This document shows, piece after piece, positions 51,240 through 63,005 of a stretch of 64,000 bases of DNA. Made by a program: the position numbers and the translations under genes. The stretch is from Sabethes cyaneus. Taxonomy: Eukaryota > Arthropoda > Insecta > Diptera > Culicidae. Location of the stretch: positions 141,479,142 through 141,543,141 of the forward strand of contig NC_071354.1 of assembly GCF_943734655.1 (NCBI RefSeq), written 5' to 3'. Every line of letters begins with the position of its first letter. Position 1 is the first letter of the stretch. The notes under the pieces were generated by a model. The model was given only the letters and a program-made list of their open reading frames with translations. It was not told the DNA's origin and did no database searches.

Positions 51240-51715
51240 GGCCATTGCAAATCACTTTTAAAGTGTTTGTCACCCCCTCCCCCTTGGAAATTTGCTTTAA
51301 AAATCGGGGGGCAAAAAAATAATTTGTAGGATATGAGTCGATTTTTTTTTAAACAATTGTCTGTGGGCTCTACAGTTTGAAAAACTCGAAAAATGAGTGT
51401 ACGAGTTGAGTTAACGCTTCTAGCACGAAACAGAAAAGGAAATTCAAACAATTGAATTTCCAAAAATCGCGTAAAAAAATTTCTTCGTTTTTGTCTTTTT
51501 TACGTAGATTTTTGCATAGAAAATAATAACGTATTTATTATAAGCAAGAATAGATTCGGTTTTTACGTTTAAACTTGAAATAAAAATGCTTCAAACCCAT
51601 GTTTGTTCTGCTCCATTAAAAAATTCACTTTGTTATTTTCGACACACCTCCCCCCCACCCCCTTTTGTGGCCGAACACCGGAAGGACAAAAACTTTATAA
51701 ATATTTGTAATGTCC
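51240..51715. mobile_element. PIF/Harbinger-like MITE, copy 2
   Basis: A 476-bp relative of 10063-10532 in the same orientation, flanked by TAA on both sides (51237-51239, 51716-51718). Ends are GGCCATTGCAAATC and ATTTGTAATGTCC. Confidence 0.75.
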
Positions 51716-51718
51716 TAA

Positions 51719-53749
51719 TTCAATCTGTGCAAGTGGATGAGAAAGAATTATCATTGCAGAGACTTGCGGAGCAAACACGTTGAAATAAGATGCTGCTTTT
51801 TTAAAATCATGTTTTTCAGTCTTCATGCTGTTTTTTCCCAAAAAGTAAACAACTTTTTGAAACAGCCTTTATTTTGACTTTTGTAGCTGATGAGCCTTGT
51901 AAACAGCTGGTTTGGTGGTTCGAAGCAAGATGATATGTATTAGGTATATGTTTTATTAAAAACTTTCGTTGGAAACTGCGAAATCAAATTTTATTTAATT
52001 TAATAATTGAACAATCCACTCCTTGATGCCAACGACGTTGATTACTTATGGTATGGTCTGACAATCTGTGGTGTAATAAGAAAGACGAAACTATAGCTCA
52101 TTAAAGAAACAGATCCCTAATTTTTTTCCGGTGCAATTTGCTATTTAACAAAACTTTTACGGGCAGAATTCGAAAACAAGATATATTGAAAGCTTTACTG
52201 CTGTCTTATTGCCCTTCTCTATTTTGTAAAAGCAAATTCCATCCGAAAATAATTACACTCACGATCTACTATATAGCAGAAATTCACAGTTGGCTGTATT
52301 CCAACTTGGGTTCCAGAGCCAGACATATCCTTTCAAGGCATTTAATCCCTCATCTCGTCTCTGTAATTTCGCACCGTTTTGTACAGTTTAATTCCTCTAG
52401 CTTTTCTTAGTCCCTATAAAATACGTGTTGCTTCTACAGTTTTGTTCGACTACGCCCATGCGAAAGACTACACCAACAAAAGCAGTAGGGTTGATAAAAG
52501 ATTTGCTAGACCGGAACAACGCTGACGCGTTGTCTCACGGACCGTGCCATGTAGGTCGGGATCGTTTATCGTGCCGGCAGAAAATTGCGTTTAATGAACT
52601 CATAAATCCTGCTCAAACTTCTCTGTGGTAGCCTTTTGGTATTATCAAATGTTTGCGAATTTAAGTATCTACAGGGACTGAAATAGAGTGAATATCTGTC
52701 ACTACTTGTAGAGCACGATTTTATTTACTTTCCTTGCCGGAAGAAGGCTATTATTTCACCACAAAAATGTATTTATTAATTGAAGCCATTTCTGTACCAA
52801 TTCTTATGTGAAACTGAAGCACATATATTGAAAACACCTCCGGTCACTGCTAGGTGAATTAAGTTTGCTCTTATCTGTTTGCTTTGGTAGCGAATGCCAG
52901 GAAATGGTAAAGTATTCTCTTGGCGCCGAAAAGTGCAAAATATATAAATCGTTTAAATGGTTCTGCACAGAGAGATGTAGCTTTCCTTTCCTGGTTGGGA
53001 AAAGTGCGCTGCGGTTTTTATATGAGAAAAGTTTAGTAAAGTTAATTGGAGCTTGCTGCGAGAGGTGGTGCAGAAGGAGCGGATTATTAGCATAAAAATT
53101 GCAATAGATGCTGCCGGAATACTAATTTGATAAAAAGTTGTGCTTCTAATCGGTATTCGTACACTATTAGGATTGAGCGCTTGATACTTTCGTTCTTCAT
53201 TTTTTTCTTGATCCATTTACTCAACCCGTGAATGTTTTGATTGTATATGACTGCATTGACCTGATGCATGGCCTATATCTATCTACATATTTGGTATGCC
53301 AAAATGTATCAAAAGTTTTCATCTGTAGACCACGTACAGCGTGGTTTTCCGTCTGTACAGGAAGCTTCAGAAGAAAAATTTCCAGAGATTGAACCCATCG
53401 GGAAACTACTTGATATTAATAGATACTGGCAGTTTGTTCTTAACTTTTCTCATACTTTGCGAAAGTTTGAGTACAAGAGAATTGAATACGGCACTTCCAT
53501 GTAATATCCGGTAGCAGCGACTGGGGGTTTGGCTCAAAAACTTTTTTCTTTCGCTTGGGCTGTGTTGAACTTTATATGATGCCTTAGTTCTGAGAAAATA
53601 AATAACTGTCCAGTATTTCTTTCAATGGAACAGGGAGGAATGGGAATTAATTAAGTAGATAGATTTTTGTTATACGAGTTAAGGAAAAAAATCCATCTGA
53701 TTCGGTCATCTACAAAATCTCACAACATTCGCCAAGCAAATAATTAACT
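51719..53749. other. Spacer without recognised gene
   Basis: Open frames at 52138-52410, 52425-52631, 52865-53095 and 53268-53504 show no motif I recognise and no splice context supporting a gene. Confidence 0.35.
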
Positions 53750-53930
53750 TTTGACGTAGGACTACGTCTTTGTTTACTATACTGGGACTGGGTAGCACTT
53801 TGTAAAAACGAGAAATAGAAGTGTAACGTTTGAATGAAATATTTCAAACGCTAATAGCTACTATACTACTGAACGAAACATAACAGTTAATATGTCGTTG
53901 GATAGATAAAATGTCCAGCAATTTTATAGT
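53750..53930 (+). repeat. Dispersed repeat shared (inverted) with 62.8-63.0 kb
   Basis: TTGACGTAGGACTACGTC, ATACTGGGACTGGGTAGCAC and GAAGTGTAACGTTTGAATGA recur inverted at 62835-63005. The class is unknown. Confidence 0.65.
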
Positions 53931-54270
53931 AACATACTAATAATAATTTTTTATACGCTAAATAGTGAAAATGTGTGTAAAGATTCAAGGTCGAATTTTT
54001 CCATACATTTCCCTTGTTATCGCCTAGCTTCACAGGCACGGACGACAATTAGATACACCAAAGGATTTGGATCCAAATGATAACCTTGAGACCACTTTGT
54101 AAGCCACACCCCTTTTCCAATCCAATCGGCAACATCGATGGCTATTGACGGCAACACCGGTCCCAAAGACAAGCAAAATCAGAGGGCAATGGCCAACGTG
54201 AATCCCACACGATGCACTTAACATTACATTTTGCATTATCCCCATCGCAGACATGCGAAATTGTTCGATA

Positions 54271-56700
54271 GCTTGCTCAATCAGTGTCGGACAATCATTT
54301 AAGCAGCAGCAGCCGATATGGTTTCCCCCACCACCTACACTAGCTTACAAGCAGCAGCGGCAGTGCCAGTGACTATAAAATGGTACTCTTGGTTCGCCGT
54401 CTGCACATTCATCGCACAATCGCACTGACGGACGGTCAGCATTTACCATCGACAGCTATTGGTGGCGAAAGCAACGGCGTTTGGCGGCAAACACCAGCGA
54501 TCGGAGCCAACAACGATAGCAATCGGGAGGTAACGATAGCATTTTTGGCGGCTATTGGAGGCAAATCCAAGGACCTTTGCGGCATCTAATGTCATTTTCG
54601 ACGACAATTCGAGGCACCCAATAGCATTTTGGCGGTTATTTTCGCAAACCAACAGCAAATGGAAGCAAATCGACTGACGGGCAGCAGCAAATTCAGCAGT
54701 AGGCCGTTGTGGTCTTAAACAGTTCTTATAAGAACTAGAGTAATTGAAGAATCAAAAGAATTTTCTTCACTTTTCTAAATGGTTAACGTTTCAACGTTTC
54801 GGTTCCATGGAAAATGCTTGCTCATTCAGCGTCGGATAATCATTCGAGCAGCAGCAGCAGCCGATATGGTTTCCCCCACCACCTACACTAGCTTACAAGC
54901 AGCAGCGGCAGTGCCAGTGACTATAAAATGGTACTCTTGGTTCGCCGTCTGCACATTCATCGCACAATCGCACTGACGGACGGTCAGCATTTACCATCGA
55001 CAGCTATTGGTGGCGAAAGCAACGGCGTTTGGCGGCAAACACCAGCGATCGGAGCCAACAACGATAGCAATCGGGAGGTAACGATAGCATTTTTGGCGGC
55101 TATTGGAGGCAAATCCAAGAACCTTTGCGGCATCTAATGTCATTTTCGATGACAATTCGAGGCACCCAATAGCATTTTGGCGGTTATTTTCGCAAACCAA
55201 CAGCAAATGGAAGCAAATCGACTGACGGGCAGCAGCAAATTCAGCAGTAGGCCGTTGTGGTCTTAAACAGTTCTTATAAGAACTAGAGTAATTGAAGAAT
55301 CAAAAGAATTTTCTTCACTTTTCTAAATGGTTAACGTTTCAACGTTCCATGGAAAATGCTTGCTCATTCAGCGTCGGATAATCATTCGAGCAGCAGCAGC
55401 AGCCGATATGGTTTCCCCCACCACCTACACTAGCTTACAAGCAGCAGCGGCAGTGCCAGTGACTATAAAATGGTACTCTTGGTTCGCCGTCTGCACATTC
55501 ATCGCACAATCGCACTGACGGACGGTCAGCATTTACCATCGACAGCTATTGGTGGCGAAAGCAACGGCGTTTGGCGGCAAACACCAGCGATCGGAGCCAA
55601 CAACGATAGCAATCGGGAGGTAACGATAGCATTTTTGGCGGCTATTGGAGGCAAATCCAAGGACCTTTGCGGCATCTAATGTCATTTTCGATGACAATTC
55701 GAGGCACCCAATAGCATTTTGGCGGTTATTTTCGCAAACCAACAGCAAATGGAAGCAAATCGACTGACGGGCAGCAGCAAATTCAGCAGTAGGCCGTTGT
55801 GGTCTTAAACAGTTCTTATAAGAACTAGAGTAATTGAAGAATCAAAAGAATTTTCTTCACTTTTCTAAATGGTTAACGTTTCAACGTTCCATGGAAAATG
55901 CTTGCTCATTCAGCGTCGGATAATCATTCGAGCAGCAGCAGCAGCCGATATGGTTTCCCCCACCACCTACACTAGCTTACAAGCAGCAGCGGCAGTGCCA
56001 GTGACTATAAAATGGTACTCTTGGTTCGCCGTCTGCACATTCATCGCACAATCGCACTGACGGACGGTCAGCATTTACCATCGACAGCTATTGGTGGCGA
56101 AAGCAACGGCGTTTGGCGGCAAACACCAGCGATCGGAGCCAACAACGATAGCAATCGGGAGGTAACGATAGCATTTTTGGCGGCTATTGGAGGCAAATCC
56201 AAGGACCTTTGCGGCATCTAATGTCATTTTCGACGACAATTCGAGGCACCCAATAGCATTTTGGCGGTTATTTTCGCAAACTAACAGCAAATGGAAGCAA
56301 ATCGACTGACGGGCAGCAGCAAATTCAGCAGTAGGCCGTTGTGGTCTTAAACAGTTCTTATAAGAACTAGAGTAATTGAAGAATCAAAAGAATTTTCTTC
56401 ACTTTTCTAAATGGTTAACGTTTCAACGTTCCATGGAAAATGCTTGCTCATTCAGCGTCGGATAATCATTCGAGCAGCAGCAGCAATTGATCTGGTTTCC
56501 CCCACCACCTCACTAGCTTACAAGCAGCAGCGGCAGTGCCAGTGACTATAAAATGGTACTCTTGGTTCGCCGTCTGCTCATTCATCGCACAATCGCACTG
56601 ACGGACGGTCAGCATTTACCATCGACAGCTATTGGTGGCGAAACCAACGGCATTTAGCGGCAAGACCGGTTATTGGTGGCAACACCGATTGTTGACTGCA
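54271..56700 (+). repeat. Tandem satellite, ~542-bp unit, about 4.5 copies
   Basis: Units start with GCTTGCTCA(A/T)TCAG at 54271, 54816, 55358, 55900 and 56442, giving periods of 545, 542, 542 and 542. The middle copies are almost identical; the first is slightly and the last clearly diverged and truncated. Each unit has a CAG run, GACTATAAAATGGTACTC and an inner palindrome AGTTCTTATAAGAACT. A 69-codon frame repeats in each unit, with no known domain. Confidence 0.9.
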
Positions 56701-57214
56701 CTGAAGAGGTTGATGTTACTTGTAACCAATGGCCCTTTTAAGGGCCGCAAACTAATTAAATGAAGCATAATCAGAATTTATCTCAAATGTGCAAAATGGT
56801 TTTGATTATTATTTGTAACCAACGGCCAGAAACTATTTGAAGGAAGTTGGTTCAAATATCAAACTACGCATAACATATTTATTACAATGATCTGTGGGCT
56901 GGCCATTCATTGCTATTTCAACCTTTGTGAAATACAGTAGTGATTTGTTAAAGAATTCGCTATGTCTAAATGGTTGCAGGCGTTATATTTACGTAACCAC
57001 CGTAAACGTATTCGTGAACAAGTGGCTGGTGTAGTAATTGAACCAAGGATATCCTTAACAGGAGCAGAGCGTACTAGATTATCACGCAAACGAAAGCGTG
57101 AGAGTGCTTCTAGTTCGGCAGGTGAAGTTGCAAGTTTGTCGCACGAAGAGGCATCGCCCGCAGATATCAATCCATCGCATACCGTTATAATTCCGTCACA
57201 TGAAATGACAGGTA
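56690..57214 (+). repeat. Dispersed element copy A with a small open exon
   Basis: The sequence 56690-57020 is homologous to 62350-62050 on the opposite strand (shared ACTTGTAACCAATGG, GTGGGCTGG(C/T)CATTCATT and AATGGTTGCAG(G/T)CGTT). Copy A keeps an open frame; copy B is decayed. Confidence 0.6.
56962..57211 (+). CDS. Unrecognised small exon with basic segment
   Basis: ATG 56962 opens 83 codons ending at a good splice donor (ATGACAG|GTAAGC at 57211/57212). The product starts MSKWLQALYLRNHRKRIREQ and contains a nuclear-localisation-like basic run AERTRLSRKRKRES, followed by a Ser/Ala-rich stretch. A related but broken sequence at about 62080-62040 (minus) suggests it belongs to a mobile element, possibly the first exon of a transposon protein. 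No downstream exon was identified. Real expression is unproven. Confidence 0.3.
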
Positions 57215-57640
57215 AGCATATTTATAAAAAATTATCGCATGCTATTTGAGCTGTTTAGAAAGAAGTTCATAATAAATTTCGTAGCGAAATTACAAAAATA
57301 CACTACAACTCAGTGCATTGATGGCAACAAATGTTTGTTTATTCGTGAATCTAAAATTGAATCTAAAATTTCAATTTAAATTAGTTGTGAAAATCTGGTG
57401 AATACTTAAATTACATAGTGGATCGTGAAACAATGTTCAAACTATCTCTGCTCTATTTACTCTATTTACTGCTAAATTGCTAGGGAATAGTAGGGAAGTG
57501 AACTGCTTGTATCCTCATGACTCAAGAAATGCACCGATTTTATTGTCCAGTCCCAGATACACCTGGCTGAGCTTCTATCAAGCAGTTATTAATAATTGTG
57601 TAAGACAGATTATCTAGTTTGACATATTATTTAATGAGTA
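57215..57640. other. AT-rich spacer or intron
   Basis: No exon recognised. Confidence 0.35.
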
Positions 57641-57644
57641 TTAT

Positions 57645-57715
57645 ATGACACAGTCCTACGTCACCCTTTCGTACAACCCTTAGGGCTGTATACCTTGTAG
57701 TTTTTTCAATCATTT
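57645..57715. repeat. Short repeat inverted at 61760-61830
   Basis: AGTCCTACGTCACCCT(T/A)TCG and ACAACCCTTAGGGCTGTATA occur here on the plus strand and at 61770-61820 on the minus strand, about 4.1 kb apart. Confidence 0.65.
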
Positions 57716-57735
57716 GTAATTTTGTAAACCCCTGC

Positions 57736-58300
57736 TCAGTTCAACAATTCAATTTTGTCTTTAGTAAACCCTAATCTAGTTTCGATTTGGTTATATCTAC
57801 TGGTGTAAACAATATCTAAACCAAATCTTTTTAATTTCGGACAAAATTGGTGTGTTAACAGCGTATCGTACTCCACCGCTACTCTTTTCAGATCGTTTGT
57901 TATTGGAGTTTGCGTGGTAAAAGTTTTCCTATATTGGATCTTACGTTTCTTATCAACAATCAATGGTTTGAATGGTATTTCTATTAAAGCCATTTAACCT
58001 GCCAACTTCAAAAATGTAATACATTTCAATCTGTTTCGCTTCTCTACTGAGGGGCAGTGATTTCATGCGATGGACCATGTGATGGAAAGAGGCCATTTTG
58101 TGTTGAAAAGAGTGATTTAAGTATTCGTAGGTTTCCAATGTCTTGTGTATATTGATTATTGATAATACCTAAAAATTGTGAATGCGAATGTGAAATAAGT
58201 TTCTTCGTTTTGTACATCGTTAATTTTGTTCGGCACCGACGTATACTCCTTAATCGAAACGTCTTGTGGAAAATTAGGCTCGACTTACAGCTTAAATGCG
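57736..58300 (-). mobile_element. Penelope-like element fragment
   Basis: On the minus strand, QHKMASFHHMVHRMKSLPLS then EAKQIEMYYIFEVGRLNGF (about 58110-57990) matches the end of the Penelope-type RT (QHKLAAFNSLIHRL...P...E...I...A..NGY). After a frame change, DTLLTHQFCPKLKRFGLDIV followed by LGFTKDKIELLN (about 57860-57740) matches the linker before the GIY-YIG endonuclease, and AGVYKIT follows out of frame. The endonuclease itself is missing. Confidence 0.65.
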
Positions 58301-58315
58301 CGATTGAATAAATTA

Positions 58316-59731
58316 TTACTCGCATTGTTGTCTCAACCTTCTACGCGATTTGAAATGACACGATAATGCCTCTGAAACATGCACGTAGTACATAACTCGC
58401 TTTAGGGTAGCTTTTATCAGATGCGTAAGTTTGTCCGGAAATCTGCTCTTGTACATTATGTACCATAGCTCTTCGAGCTCGACTGGATTGTCTGCTAGCC
58501 TGAAATCCATGAAAACATGATGCGTCAGCAAGTAGTCCCAAATTTTCTGAAGAATTCGTTAGATATGCATTGGATTGAAATTATCCGGTGAAGTATCATT
58601 GTTAGTGGTTCTTTGCCTTTTTTGTAGAATTCTGCCGGGAGTCGCTCCTCTACGGCGGCTCTATTCTTCTAATTCGGGGGCCAAAACCCTGTTATCGTTT
58701 GTTATCGGCACTCCTAGATTAACTTCCGTTTAATCTCCTTCTGATATATACTTTTACCTTTCACCTGTCGACCATCTAACATTCGTTGGTGACCAGGTTT
58801 TCCTCCTCATTCCTACACATATCAGGCTTCGGTGTGTATCCTTTACGAGATTGGTTCGCCATCTCATAGAACTTGCGCGACTCATTCGCCCAGAATAGTT
58901 ATTCTAGCTCTTCACAATCTCTGTCTTCCTTCAGGCGCTTTTTCCTCATCAGGATCGTAGTCAACTCAATCCGCGCTCGTCAATACTTGACCAAATTCTT
59001 CCTCGTGGTGATGCTTAAATAGTTTTTCCAAGCCTAATTTTTTTCTCCATCGCTTGTTGGCATTCCCTGGTAAACCAACCATTTCGTGTACTCGACACTT
59101 CTTCACTTCTTCACTTAACATCGCGATCGCGGCCTCATTGACAGCCGAGCGTGTTTTGCTCCATCCGTGTTCGAGAACCGATGGCTTTGTGGATAACTTT
59201 GCGGGGAAAGAAATTGCTTCTGAACACCAGGCCTCGAGAAACTGCAAATTTGATGCATCACTGGCCGTTATCGTTCGTGTCGGTGTACAGGCTATGGGAT
59301 CCGATCACTGGTCTATCTATCGGTTCCCTGCCGATCTGAGCGCTATTTCACTGGATAATTTCAATCTAATCTACCAAACTCCCCAGAAAATTCGGGAGTA
59401 CGTGCTCATGCATCATGTTTTCGTGGGTTTCAAGCTAGCAGACGATAGTAGATAATGCACAAGAACAGATTTCCGAACAAACTGACTCATCTGAGATCAA
59501 AGCTACCCTGAAGCGAGTGATGTACTACGTGTGTGTTTTGGACACATTCTGGGCCCTACAGTTCATCCCCGATGATGTCCCGTGGCGAACAGGTGTCGTA
59601 CGTTGCCTCTAGCTCCGCATAAAACGCTTCCTGCTCATCGTCGAGTCCACCTTCGTGTGGACAGTGTACGTTTCTGAGGGTGAAGTTGAAGAAATGGGGT
59701 TTTATCCTCAACATACACTTCCACTCATCCG
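58316..59731 (-). mobile_element. RTE-like LINE fragments (RT, linker, endonuclease)
   Basis: Minus strand, right to left: endonuclease pieces (FFNFTLRNVHCPHEGGLDDE at about 59680-59620; GSHSLYTDTNDNGQ at about 59300-59255), the linker (VGLPGNANKRWRKKLGLEKL at about 59080-59010), and an RT block with the catalytic-region core VFMDFRLADNPVELEELWYI (about 58515-58455) and PDKLTHLIKATLKRVMYY. An extra RT-like scrap with ALKRVMYYVCVLD-like sequence lies inside the endonuclease part (about 59505-59545). The N-terminal endonuclease continues at 63237-63345, past an inserted 3.5-kb element. Confidence 0.7.
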
Positions 59732-59826
59732 CAGTGGTGCCATATCTACGGATTTATCCGTAGTTCTACGGATTTAAGAATTTTCTATAGATCAAGTGCT
59801 GGAATCTACGGATTCGATCGCCGAAA

Positions 59827-60590
59827 AACGCGACAAAAAAGCCAAAAGCGTCAAACAGTCGACGCAATTACGATGAAAAGGATAGTAAAAAGATCAGATA
59901 GATAACAAAAATACAAAGAAAAAAAATTGAAAAATGACAAAAAAGCGTCGAAAAGACAGCAAAATGAGGACTAAAGCACAACGAATAGACGGCAAATAGA
60001 CAACAAAGAGACGACGAAGTGGCGGCGAAAGACGGCATAATGACGACAAAAATGCGATAAAATGTTGACGAAAAAGTTGACGAAAAGACGATGAAAAAAA
60101 ATAGCAACAAAAATAACAAATAATGACAACAAAGTCGACAAATACAACAGAGAAATTGCAATATGACGTTGAATACGAAGAAAAGGCAACAAAAAGATGA
60201 CAACAAGCCAACGAAAGAACGACAGAAAGGCGATGATAAGGTGAAAGAACGACAAACAAGGCAAGCAAAACGACGACGGAAACATAATACAAGATAATAA
60301 CAAATGGGCAAAAAGGCCATTGAAAACAGTCAAAAATACGATAGAAAACCGTCCAAAAACGTATAAAAGCTCTCAACCAAAAAACGCCTCAAAACGCTGA
60401 AATATGACAACTAACCGCTGAAACGAGACAAAGGTACTATGTAAACTATGTAAAAACGCGCTGAAAAGAGGCCAAAAAAACAAAAACAAGAAAGGAAAAC
60501 ACGACAAAAAGGACAAATACGACATAAATGCAACAAAAAGATGACAAATACGAACAAAAGACAACAAAAAGACGGTGTAGAAAGTTTTTC
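59827..60590 (+). repeat. Degenerate T-poor GACAAAA-type tract
   Basis: About 760 bases built of short words such as GACAACAAA, GACGAAAA and GATGACAAAT with irregular period near 10-13. The plus strand is very poor in T, leaving long minus-strand frames rich in F, V, C and L that are not genes. Confidence 0.75.
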
Positions 60591-61210
60591 GAAGTCCGAT
60601 TTTGCGTGACTCGAACTAAAAATAGTTTTATTTGCATTTGTATTAACAAATTATTTAATTTTACTTACAATAAGTTACTTCTTTTACTATGATTATAAGC
60701 TCACTCCGAAATCAGCTTTAGAGAACTATATAGCTATTAAAGCTATTAAATTACAGGTTTAGAAAATATTGATTGTTTAACTAATAGAAAGGAAAATTAC
60801 CGTTTTAATTGGTAATCCTTTAAATTGATAATCCTTTAAGCCAAAAGATGGTTTCTCAACAAATTCGCGTTGCACTAAGCTATGGAAATATAAACTGGCT
60901 AATCATCTTATGCAGTACAAACAAGTAGTAAAACTACTTATCTCCTGAATAAAGCGTCAGCAGTCAACAAGTGTAATTGTGTTTTATCGGTCACAAGAAA
61001 CTATTTTAATAACTAAAAAATGTTAATTCCACGAATTCAATCATGTCTACGATCCACTGGCCATACAATATCTTTTTCATCTTTTCTCCTTGGCTATATC
61101 AACCTTAACACTCACTCACAGGCGTTATCAGTTGCAAATCATTTAGTCACCTGTGGTGTAACAAGTCTGTAATCGTGGATAACAGAAGGCTGGCATGGTA
61201 CGTGCGTTAA
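60591..61210. other. AT-rich segment between two GACAAAA tracts
   Basis: No gene or repeat boundary recognised. Confidence 0.4.
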
Positions 61211-61745
61211 GAGATGGCAAAACGGTTTTGAAAAGACAACAATAAGATGACGAAAAGATGCCAAAACGGCAGAGAAAACAACAAACACAAAAAATGTTTA
61301 AAAGTGTAAAAAACTAACAGGCAAAGGAAATAACACGAAAATACAGTGAAGACGACGATAAAACGCCAAAACAGTGACAAAAAAGACAACAAAAATGGCA
61401 AAAGCCGCAAAATACCACCAAATACTAACGACAAATCACCAAAAGCACCAAAAAGGCGATAAAATATGCAAATAAATATCACAAATATAAGATAGATGGC
61501 GAAAAAACGACAAAACGGTTTTTGCAACTTTGGTTTTTACAACTTTTTTCATTTTTTGTATATGCCACTGCGACAGTCTTAAAGATCCTCCTTTGTAGTA
61601 GTTTTGGTTGTCTTGAAAAACAGAACGACGAAAAAAGGTGATGAAAAGAGAAACAAAACGACAAAACGACAACAAAAAATGATGAAAAAATGACAAAAAA
61701 ACAAAAAAAAAATCGACAAAATCGCAATGCCAAAATGAAGGTGCG
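61211..61745 (+). repeat. Second GACAAAA-type tract
   Basis: Same word composition as 59827-60590, interrupted near 61520-61625 by ordinary AT-rich sequence. Confidence 0.7.
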
Positions 61746-61759
61746 AAAACAATACTAAA

Positions 61760-62350
61760 AAACTTCAAGGTATACAGCCCTAAGGGTTGTACGATAGGGT
61801 GACGTAGGACTATATTAGATCATTAAATCAAAGATTAATGTAAACTGCATTTCTAGCACATGTATGTTTATAAGAATTATTCCCCTGCGGTTTTTCGGAC
61901 GTAGCCAGGTATATAATGCGTTTATATAGCCATAAACTATATGCGCAACCTCATATGCCAATGCTAATACTAATGTATGTTTATAAGAATCTTTGTCTAA
62001 GTGATTTTTAAAAGAAAAGGGCGAAATGTGCAGATTCAATTTTACATTGAATGCAATGGCGGCTTTGAAAATACGTGGACGGGGATTCATAAGTACAACG
62101 ACTGCAACCATTGAGACAGAGATTTCTTTTAAAAATCACTTGTATACATCATAAAGGTTGTAATAGTAATGAATGACCAGCCCACCGATTATTGTCAAGC
62201 TACGCATGACATGTTTCAATAATCTTACTTTAACTCGCTTGTGGCCTTTAAAAGGACCATTGGTTACAAATAACATTAAAACCAAAGCACGTTTCTCGCA
62301 AATATGACGTGCCATTCGAATGTACTTCTCTTTTGACATGAATGGCAACA
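61760..62350 (-). repeat. Dispersed element copy B (inverted relative to 56.7-57.7 kb)
   Basis: The minus strand carries the counterparts of the 56.69-57.02 kb region and of the 57.65-57.71 kb end. Its exon equivalent (TCAATGGTTGCAGTCGTTG) is broken. It contains two direct copies of ATGTATGTTTATAAGAAT about 115 bases apart (61860 and 61973). Confidence 0.6.
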
Positions 62351-62454
62351 GGCACGTACGTTAGCGGCGTCGATTTACTGTCTCTTGCTCCGAGAAGGTT
62401 TTACTAGTTTACTTTCACAGCTCACCGCTTGTTACATAGCAGAAAATATGGCAC

Positions 62455-62795
62455 ATACGAAAAAATTGCTGTTTTATTTGTATGATAGTCCTTATCCTCC
62501 TACCACAGCGGTGAGGGGTTTCAAACCATCATAAAATAAATTCATGCTTCCAAAAACCCACACATGCCAAATTTGGTTCCATTTCCTTGATTAGTTCTCG
62601 AGCTTTGAAAAAATTTGTATTTCATTTGTATGGAAGCCCCCCCTCTTAGAAGGGGAAGGAGTCTCAGTGCACCATAGAAAAAAATCCTTCTTTCTAAACC
62701 CCCACATGCCAAATTTGGTTCCCGTTGCATGATTAGTTCTCGAGTTTTGAGGAAATTTTTGTTTCATTTGTACAGGAGCCCCCCCTCTTACGTCC
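62455..62795 (+). mobile_element. Modular element fragment, copy 3
   Basis: About 2.5 modules of the 130-base unit (GCCAAATTTGGTTCC, TTAGTTCTCGAG, GCCCCCCCTCTTA) without the start or the CAGA tail. More diverged than copies 1 and 2. Confidence 0.8.
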
Positions 62796-62834
62796 TCCTT
62801 AAAATTATTCTCTAATCCCCTCTATAGAATTGCT

Positions 62835-63005
62835 GGTCATTTTATCTATCCAACGACATATAAATTGTTCAGGGTCGTTCAGTAGTTTAGTAGTTATTAC
62901 CATTTGAAATCTTTCATTCAAACGTTACACTTCCATTTTCGTTTTCACAAAGTGCTACCCAGTCCCAGTATAGAAAAACAAAAACGTAGTCCTACGTCAA
63001 AAGAC
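62835..63005 (-). repeat. Dispersed repeat, inverted copy of 53.75-53.93 kb
   Basis: Contains the inverses of GTCGTTGGATAGATAAAATG and of the GACGTAGGACTACGT end. Confidence 0.65.

Noticed and set aside
54380..56221. Repeated 69-codon frame in each satellite unit as a gene family
   Set aside because: Near-identity reflects recent tandem duplication; there is no domain, splice context or codon signal.
59868..60649. Several minus-strand frames of 64-160 codons rich in F, V, C and L, resembling membrane proteins
   Set aside because: They are the complement of T-poor GACAAAA-type repeats; hydrophobicity follows from composition and all three frames look alike.
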